In this document: positions 7,540 to 12,138 of the stretch, piece after piece | Numbering within the stretch: the stretch's first letter is position 1 | Layout: each line of letters starts with the position of its first letter | Assembly: GCA_903825695.1 (NCBI GenBank) | Contig: CAIKBP010000051.1 | Location: 1 to 14,863 of the forward strand | Reading direction: 5' to 3' | Source: an uncultured Verrucomicrobiota bacterium | GTDB taxonomy: Bacteria > Verrucomicrobiota > Verrucomicrobiia > Palsa-1439 | Length of the DNA: 14,863 nt | Made by a program: the position numbers and the translations under genes | Notes under the pieces: generated by a model | Seen by the model: only the letters and a program-made list of their open reading frames with translations | Database searches by the model: none | Told to the model about the DNA's origin: nothing

Positions 7540-8520
7540 TTAGTACCGTTGCATATCCAAGACCACTCGGCTGCCACCCTTCTCAAGTCGGAACGGCATC
7601 TCCCGCAGGTCAGTCAACGCCTGCCGCACCGATTGCCGTTTATCACTCGGCACACAAAGCAGGAAAAAGCCACCGCCGCCGGCGCCCGAAATCTTGCCGC
7701 CCAGCGCCCCCGCCTTTAGCGCCCGCTCATAAATCTTATCCAACTGGCTGTTGGTGATTGTCCCAGCCAGCTTCCGCTTTGCCTCCCACGCCTCGTGCAG
7801 CAGAGACCCAAGCGAATCAATGGCGCCGGTCGCAATGGCCTTCCGCACCTGTTCTGCTTGCTGCGCCATCGCCTTCAGCAGATCCGCCTTCTTCTCGATG
7901 TTGGACTTCTGCTCAGCCAGAATGCTGGCGGCCTCGCGCGTCTTCCCTGTGAAGAACAACATGAGCATGTTATCCAGGTCGTCAAGCGTGGCGCGGGATG
8001 CATCAATCAAATTCACCCGCACTTCCGGCCCCGGACCAAACTTAAAATATCGCAGCCCGCCATAAGCCGCGATGTACTGATCCTGCACGCCGATGGGTTT
8101 GCCAATGATGTCGATCTCGATTTCACAGGCCTCGCGCGCCAACTGCTCCGCTGTCGGCGTTGCGCCCACGTGGTGGTAGAGGGCGTTAAGAACGCCTACC
8201 GTGACGCTGCTGGATGAGCCCAGCCCTGAGCCCTCCGCTGGAATGTCCGCCAGAAAGGAAATCTCAACACCTTTTGTCACGCCGACCTTCCGCATCGCCT
8301 CGCGCACCAACTCGTGTTCGATCTGATCCACCGAGTCCACGATCTCTTTCTTCTTCCAGTTGACGTAGATCTTATCGTCGAACCGTTCCTTGACGATGCA
8401 GAACACGTATTTGTCGATGGCCGAACTGACGACCGCCCCGCCGTGCTTTTCGAAGAAATCGCGAAAGTCGGTGCCGCCGCCTGCGAGCGAAATGCGCAAT
8501 GGTGTCTGGGTGATGATCAT
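7540..8520 (-). CDS. hddA: HddA-like D-glycero-D-manno-heptose 7-phosphate kinase (GHMP family)
   Basis: A 326-residue GHMP-superfamily sugar kinase. HddA phosphorylates heptose 7-phosphate at C1, the second step towards GDP-heptose. Motif 1 is the N-terminal TPLRISLAGGGTDF (6-19), the form seen in HddA and L-fucose kinase relatives. The ATP-binding GHMP motif PAEGSGLGSSSS is at 94-105 and the C-terminal glycine-rich GGKISGAGGGGFFLL at 274-288. IGKPIGVQDQYIAAYGGL in the middle matches the conserved HddA catalytic region. The start at 8520 gives the family N-terminus exactly and overlaps the upstream stop as ATGA; an in-frame extension to 8823 lies wholly inside the nucleotidyltransferase gene and is rejected. 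It is flanked by the enzymes of the preceding (GmhA) and the final (HddC) step, which is strong context. A fucose-kinase-like activity is the main alternative. Confidence 0.87.
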   Translation of the reverse strand: MIITQTPLRISLAGGGTDFRDFFEKHGGAVVSSAIDKYVFCIVKERFDDKIYVNWKKKEIVDSVDQIEHELVREAMRKVGVTKGVEISFLADIPAEGSGLGSSSSVTVGVLNALYHHVGATPTAEQLAREACEIEIDIIGKPIGVQDQYIAAYGGLRYFKFGPGPEVRVNLIDASRATLDDLDNMLMLFFTGKTREAASILAEQKSNIEKKADLLKAMAQQAEQVRKAIATGAIDSLGSLLHEAWEAKRKLAGTITNSQLDKIYERALKAGALGGKISGAGGGGFFLLCVPSDKRQSVRQALTDLREMPFRLEKGGSRVVLDMQRY

Positions 8521-9236
8521 CGTTGCACCAATCCCATCTCGAGATCCCGCTGTGCCTTCGCCAATCGCTCGGGCGTGCCCACATCCTGCACGTATGCCTT
8601 GGGTTTCATCGCGTACACAGCCTTCCCCGCAGCCACCAACTTCGGGAACACATCCCTGCCAAAGTCGCAAAACTCTCGCAAAGGGATCGCGTCCAACATT
8701 TGCGGTTCCAGCACATAAATACCAGCGTTGATCAGGTTTGTCGAAACCTCTTTCGGATCGGGTTTTTCCACGAACCGTCGCACCCGGCCATCCACTTCGG
8801 TCTCCACCACGCCGCCGGTCCACGGTTCTGGTGATTCAAATAACGCCACCGTCGCGACAGCCCGTCGCATCCTATGGAACTCCACCAACGGCGCGAACTC
8901 GACCTGAATCAGGTTATCGCCGTACAACACAATGAAGGTTCCGTCCCGCAACAGGCACTCCATCTTCTTCACCGCGCCCGCGGTGCCAAGTAATTGTGGC
9001 TCACGTGAATAGTTGATGTGAACGCCGAACTTGCTGCCGTCGCCGAAGTACTCTGTGATCTTCTTGGGCAGGTGATGCAGATTCACGATCAACTCCCGGA
9101 TGCCCTGCTCGCGCAACAGTATGATGTGGTGCTCCAATAGCGGCCGACCCGCAATCGGCACCATCACCTTGGGCACGTCCAGTCCAAGCGACTGTAGTCG
9201 TGTTCCCAACCCTGCTGCCAGGATGAAAGCTTTCAT
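8517..9236 (-). CDS. hddC: HddC-like sugar-1-phosphate nucleotidyltransferase (probable GDP-heptose synthesis)
   Basis: A 239-residue nucleotidyltransferase of the NTP_transferase family. It has the pyrophosphorylase signature FILAAGLGTRL (4-14), the lysine-bearing VPKVMVPIAGRPLLEH (21-36), LGTAGAVKKM (83-92), the metal/nucleotide motif YGDN (105-108), EKP at 157-159, NAGIYVLEP at 170-178 and a second metal-site QDVGTPERL at 217-225. HddC transfers GMP to D-glycero-alpha-D-manno-heptose 1-phosphate. Motifs alone would equally allow mannose-1-phosphate guanylyltransferase or a glucose-1-phosphate enzyme; the adjacent kinase and isomerase genes favour heptose. It is the first gene of the close-packed block, 91 nt after rdgB. 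No Shine-Dalgarno precedes the ATG (CGCTCTCTCC is pyrimidine-rich). Confidence 0.82.
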   Translation of the reverse strand: MKAFILAAGLGTRLQSLGLDVPKVMVPIAGRPLLEHHIILLREQGIRELIVNLHHLPKKITEYFGDGSKFGVHINYSREPQLLGTAGAVKKMECLLRDGTFIVLYGDNLIQVEFAPLVEFHRMRRAVATVALFESPEPWTGGVVETEVDGRVRRFVEKPDPKEVSTNLINAGIYVLEPQMLDAIPLREFCDFGRDVFPKLVAAGKAVYAMKPKAYVQDVGTPERLAKAQRDLEMGLVQR

Positions 9237-9327
9237 GGAGAGAGCGTTAAAACCGTTTGGGTCGTCAAAAAGTTCAAAGGCTTCGGGCGAGACGCAGATT
9301 TCATAGTTCTAAGAGCATTGACAATTC
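9237..9327 (-). other. Intergenic gap between rdgB and the sugar operon
   Basis: This 91-nt gap is the largest break upstream of the eight-gene block, so a promoter for that block may lie here. On the minus strand TTGTCA (9324-9319) and TTGACG are -35-like, but neither has a convincing -10 at 16-18 nt. I see no stem followed by a T-run that would make a terminator after rdgB. Confidence 0.3.
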
Positions 9328-9930
9328 TCATTGCCTCTCCCGCAGGTATCGATTTAGCATCGCCCACGCCTTGTGCAGCGCCTTGGCGCGATGGCTGATC
9401 CGGTTCTTCACCTCCGGCGTCAACTCCGCAAATGTCTTTACCTGTCCATCAGCGATGAATAATGGATCGTACCCGAACCCACCACCACCACGTTCCGTCT
9501 CGATGATCAGACCGTTGGAGATTCCCTCGACCACATCCACCAACCCATTTGCATCCGCTAGGGCGGCCACGCATCGAAACCGTGCGGTGCGTTTCTCCAG
9601 CGGCACGCCGCGCAGGTTGCGGAGCAACTTTTTGTTGTTCTCGGGATAACTAACCTCTTCCCCCGCATACCGTGCCGAATGCACACCCGGCGCGCCCTTC
9701 AGCGCATCAACCTCCAACCCGGAATCATCCGCCAAGGTCAGCATCTTCGTGAATCGCGCCGTCTCGACGGCTTTCTTGATCGCGTTGTCGCGGATCGTCG
9801 ACTCATCCTCCACCACCTCTGGCAAACCGGGTATGTCCGAGGCGGAAACAATGTCCAAATCCAGCTCCGCCAGAATCTCCCGAATCTCGCGCAGCTTGTG
9901 CTTGTTGCGTGTCGCCACTAATAGTTTCAT
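9328..9930 (-). CDS. rdgB: RdgB/HAM1-family dITP/XTP pyrophosphatase
   Basis: A 200-residue house-cleaning enzyme that hydrolyses dITP, ITP and XTP to monophosphates and keeps deaminated purines out of DNA and RNA. Motifs: LLVATRNKHKLREI at 3-16 (substrate-binding TxNxxK), the catalytic/metal LADDSGLEVDAL at 67-78, GAPGVHSARYAG at 79-90, GFGYDPLF at 151-158 and ISHRAKAL at 178-185. The length matches the family. Start choice: the ATG at 9930 gives the family N-terminus, but ATGs at 9936 and 9942 are in frame and no good Shine-Dalgarno precedes 9930. A perfect TATAAT sits at 9946-9941 (see promoter entry). It is transcribed in the same direction as the sugar operon but is separated by 91 nt and is functionally unrelated. 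Confidence 0.93.
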   Translation of the reverse strand: MKLLVATRNKHKLREIREILAELDLDIVSASDIPGLPEVVEDESTIRDNAIKKAVETARFTKMLTLADDSGLEVDALKGAPGVHSARYAGEEVSYPENNKKLLRNLRGVPLEKRTARFRCVAALADANGLVDVVEGISNGLIIETERGGGGFGYDPLFIADGQVKTFAELTPEVKNRISHRAKALHKAWAMLNRYLRERQ

Positions 9931-10058
9931 GAACATGCGCATTATACTTGCCATCCTCAAAAAATGAAGCACATCCTGCGCGCCAGTTTTCCCGGTAGAA
10001 TCTGCACCTCGCCACCCACAGGGTTGACGCATCTTCCTTGGTGTGTGACACTGGTGGC
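9931..10058. promoter_or_regulatory. Divergent intergenic region between rdgB and the DUF5069 gene
   Basis: This 128-nt region separates minus-strand from plus-strand transcription and must carry promoters for both sides unless distant ones are used. On the minus strand it has the TATAAT described separately. On the plus strand TAGAAT (9996-10001) is a 5-of-6 -10 without a good -35. TTGACG (10024-10029), followed after 17 nt by TG-extended GACACT (10047-10052), would start transcription at about the GTG at 10059. No operator-like inverted repeat stands out. Confidence 0.4.
9941..9946 (-). promoter_or_regulatory. Perfect -10 hexamer (TATAAT) just upstream of rdgB
   Basis: TATAAT on the minus strand (9946-9941) is 10 nt before the ATG at 9930 and partly overlaps an in-frame ATG at 9942. 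The region 16-18 nt upstream holds only weak -35 matches (TTCATT at 16 nt, 3 of 6). Initiation about 6-7 nt downstream would fall on or next to the ATG at 9936 or just before 9930, giving a leaderless or nearly leaderless message. An AT-rich hexamer can occur by chance, so confidence is low. Confidence 0.3.
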
Positions 10059-10487
10059 GTGAAAATCTCTGGTTTGCGGAGTCCTCACGAATTGGTCGGC
10101 GGTCTTGTCTATTTCGGCCGAATGCTCGACAAGATTCGCCTCCACGCCCAGGGCGAGCTCCCTACCGACTACCACGAGAATCTCGGCAAAGGTTTCGATG
10201 GTCGTTGCTGCAGTTTTCTCCACGTTGCATACGGCGACGTTGTCGCGCGCGTCAAACAAGGCGGCACTGAAGGAGAGATTCTACAGTGGTGTTTTCAAAA
10301 AGGCCGCAAACCGACTGACGAAGAGATTGAAATCTGGAACGATTACATGCGTAAACGTGGCTGGCACGATTCCGTCAGCAAACGATTGGTTGAGCGCCTC
10401 AAAGAAGGCAGCTTTTCTCACCGCACCGACATTCAGACCTTCTTTGACTACATTGATTCCGACGAAGGCCGCATTCCCCCGAACTGA
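10059..10487 (+). CDS. DUF5069 domain protein of unknown function
   Basis: A 142-residue soluble protein matching the DUF5069 family as I recall it. The tell-tale features are the opening GLRSPHELVGGLVYFGRMLD (residues 4-23), DYHENLGKGFDGRCCSFLHV with its CC pair, GRKPTDEEIEIWNDYMRKRGW, and the closing DIQTFFDYIDSDEGR. No signal peptide or membrane segment is visible. The function is not known. The start is set at GTG 10059, which places the conserved core at residue 4; TTG 10038 and GTG 10041 are in-frame alternatives that would add up to seven residues. No strong Shine-Dalgarno precedes any of them. glgA follows 71 nt downstream in the same direction, which hints at co-transcription but does not assign a role in glycogen metabolism. 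Confidence 0.8.
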   Translation: MKISGLRSPHELVGGLVYFGRMLDKIRLHAQGELPTDYHENLGKGFDGRCCSFLHVAYGDVVARVKQGGTEGEILQWCFQKGRKPTDEEIEIWNDYMRKRGWHDSVSKRLVERLKEGSFSHRTDIQTFFDYIDSDEGRIPPN

Positions 10488-10558
10488 ACTTGCGCCCGGG
10501 CATCGCTGTGATTTCGGCTGGCGTTTATGGTGCGGCGTCGGTACTTTTCCCCTACTCA

Positions 10559-12085
10559 ATGGCAACCTGTATACCTAGGGAGAAGTCTTCGAGGGAAGCA
10601 AAAGACACCTTGCGAGTGCTGTTTGTCGCGTCGGAATGCGCGCCGTATGCGAAAACGGGCGGACTCGGCGATGTCGTTGCCGGTCTCTCGAAAACGTTAC
10701 AGCAACTCGGCCACGATGTGCGCGTGCTGATTCCACTATACTCGTTAATCGACCGGACGAAATACGGGCTGAAGCCCACGACGAGCGCGTGCGTGCACAT
10801 GGGCGGAAGCGTCGAACACTGGGTAGGGCTGCAAGAGGCCAGGCTGGACGACGCCGTCCCCGTTTGGTTCCTGGATTACGATGCCTACTTTGGGCGTCCG
10901 GGCATCTACGACGGACCGTTCGGGCACTATCAGGACAACGCGTATCGGTTCGCGCTGTTGTCAAAGGCGGCCCTTCAAGTCTGCAAAGACCAGCAATGGA
11001 TCCCGCACGTGATGCACGTGCACGATTGGCCGGGCGCACTGGTGCCTGTGTTCCTAAAAACCTGGGAACGCATTCTCTCGCCGTTGTCGAACACGGCGAG
11101 CGTGATGACCATTCATAACGTCGGTTATCCCGGCGTTTACCACGCCGGCGTCTTACCCTACTGCGGCATCGGATGGGAATATTTTACGCGCGAACTCTTC
11201 GAGGACCACGGCAAGGCAAATCTGTTGAAAGCGGGCATTCAGTTTGCCGACGCGTTGACGACGGTTTCTCCAACGCATGCGAAAGAGATTCTCGACCCAG
11301 TCGGCGGAATGGGAATGGCACCGTACCTGAACAACCGACGCGCCGATTTCTTCGGCATCCTCAACGGTGTCGATTACTCCCACTGGAACCCCGAAACCGA
11401 CCATCATCTTCCTGCGCGCTATTCTGCCGAAGACATCAGCGGCAAAGCCATATGCAAACGCGCTTTGCAGGAACATTTTCACCTCGAAACCACCGACAAG
11501 CTGCCGGTTTTTGGCATTGTCAGCCGTTTCGCGCATCAGAAGGGTTTCGGTCTCTTGCGGGAGGCGCTGCCTAGAGCGCTCAATAGCATGCTAATGCAGT
11601 TGGTTGTGCTCGGCAACGGAGATCGCGATACGGAGAACTTCTTCCGTTGGTTGCAGTCGGCATATCCGGGACGCGTCGGCGCGCACATCGGGTTTTCGGC
11701 TGAAGCGAGCCATCTCATCGAGGCGGGTAGCGATTTCCTCCTCATGCCGTCGCTCTACGAACCGTGTGGGCTCAACCAGATTTATTCGTTGAAGTACGGT
11801 ACCCTGCCGGTTGTCCGCGCGACGGGTGGTCTCGACGACACCGTGCAAAACTACAACGAAGCCACCGGTGATGGCACCGGCTTCAAGTTCTGGGAGCCAT
11901 CCTCCCGCGCGTTGCACTACTGTATTGGCTGGGCCGTTAGCACATGGTTCGACCGCCAGCAACACATCGTCAAACTGCGGCAGCGGGCGATGTCGCAAGA
12001 TTTCTCCTGGTCCAAGTCTGCGGGTCAATACATCGACGTTTACCAGCATGCGTTGCGCAAGAAACAAGCGGCGACGCTGGGTTAG
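10559..12085 (+). CDS. glgA: Glycogen synthase (ADP-glucose:starch glucosyltransferase, GT5)
   Basis: A GT-B fold glycogen synthase, 508 residues from this start, that extends alpha-1,4-glucan with ADP-glucose. The N-terminal domain has VASECAPYAKTGGLGDV (about 23-39) with the ADP-glucose-binding KTGGLGDV. DNAYRFALLSKAAL, HVHDWPGAL and TIHNVGYPG are standard GT5 landmarks. The C-terminal domain begins near GIVSRFAHQKGF and carries the catalytic-loop EPCGLNQIYSLKYGT at 401-415, with E401 as the conserved glutamate, then RATGGLDDTV. The start is uncertain: ATG 10559 adds 17 residues before the family core; TTG 10610, 11 nt after GGAAG, would begin exactly at RVLFVASE as in E. coli GlgA; an upstream TTG at 10490 seems unlikely. 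It implies glycogen storage. leuS follows after 53 nt and has its own promoter-like sequence. Confidence 0.95.
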   Translation: MATCIPREKSSREAKDTLRVLFVASECAPYAKTGGLGDVVAGLSKTLQQLGHDVRVLIPLYSLIDRTKYGLKPTTSACVHMGGSVEHWVGLQEARLDDAVPVWFLDYDAYFGRPGIYDGPFGHYQDNAYRFALLSKAALQVCKDQQWIPHVMHVHDWPGALVPVFLKTWERILSPLSNTASVMTIHNVGYPGVYHAGVLPYCGIGWEYFTRELFEDHGKANLLKAGIQFADALTTVSPTHAKEILDPVGGMGMAPYLNNRRADFFGILNGVDYSHWNPETDHHLPARYSAEDISGKAICKRALQEHFHLETTDKLPVFGIVSRFAHQKGFGLLREALPRALNSMLMQLVVLGNGDRDTENFFRWLQSAYPGRVGAHIGFSAEASHLIEAGSDFLLMPSLYEPCGLNQIYSLKYGTLPVVRATGGLDDTVQNYNEATGDGTGFKFWEPSSRALHYCIGWAVSTWFDRQQHIVKLRQRAMSQDFSWSKSAGQYIDVYQHALRKKQAATLG

Positions 12086-12095
12086 CGCACGGCTC

Positions 12096-12124
12096 TTGCC
12101 AGCGCCGCGCCGCGCCGATATAGT
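12096..12124 (+). promoter_or_regulatory. Sigma70-type promoter for leuS
   Basis: TTGCCA (12096-12101, 5 of 6) and TATAGT (12119-12124, 5 of 6) are separated by exactly 17 nt of very GC-rich sequence, inside the 53-nt gap between glgA and leuS. Transcription would start near 12131-12134, only 5-8 nt before the leuS ATG. No Shine-Dalgarno is present in GTTGCCTGATTCT before the ATG, which fits a leaderless message. This is motif evidence only. Confidence 0.5.
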
Positions 12125-12138
12125 CGTTGCCTGATTCT

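Noticed and set aside
8521..8823. In-frame N-terminal extension of the HddA-like kinase
   Set aside because: It lies wholly within the nucleotidyltransferase gene; the family N-terminus begins exactly at the ATGA start at 8520.
9943..10032. Longer rdgB start in the divergent intergenic region
   Set aside because: The extra residues do not match the family, and the extension would occupy the likely promoter region.
9957..10259. Minus-strand open frame of 100 codons across the start of the DUF5069 gene
   Set aside because: It is antisense to a recognised conserved protein and has no similarity of its own that I can see.
10490..10558. TTG-initiated extension of glgA
   Set aside because: A rare start codon without a ribosome binding site and no match to GlgA N-termini; ATG 10559 or TTG 10610 are better.
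12102..12117. GCGCCGCGCCGCGCCG run between glgA and leuS, considered as a repeat or terminator stem
   Set aside because: It is not self-complementary enough for a stable stem and has no T-run; it fits better as the spacer of the leuS promoter.
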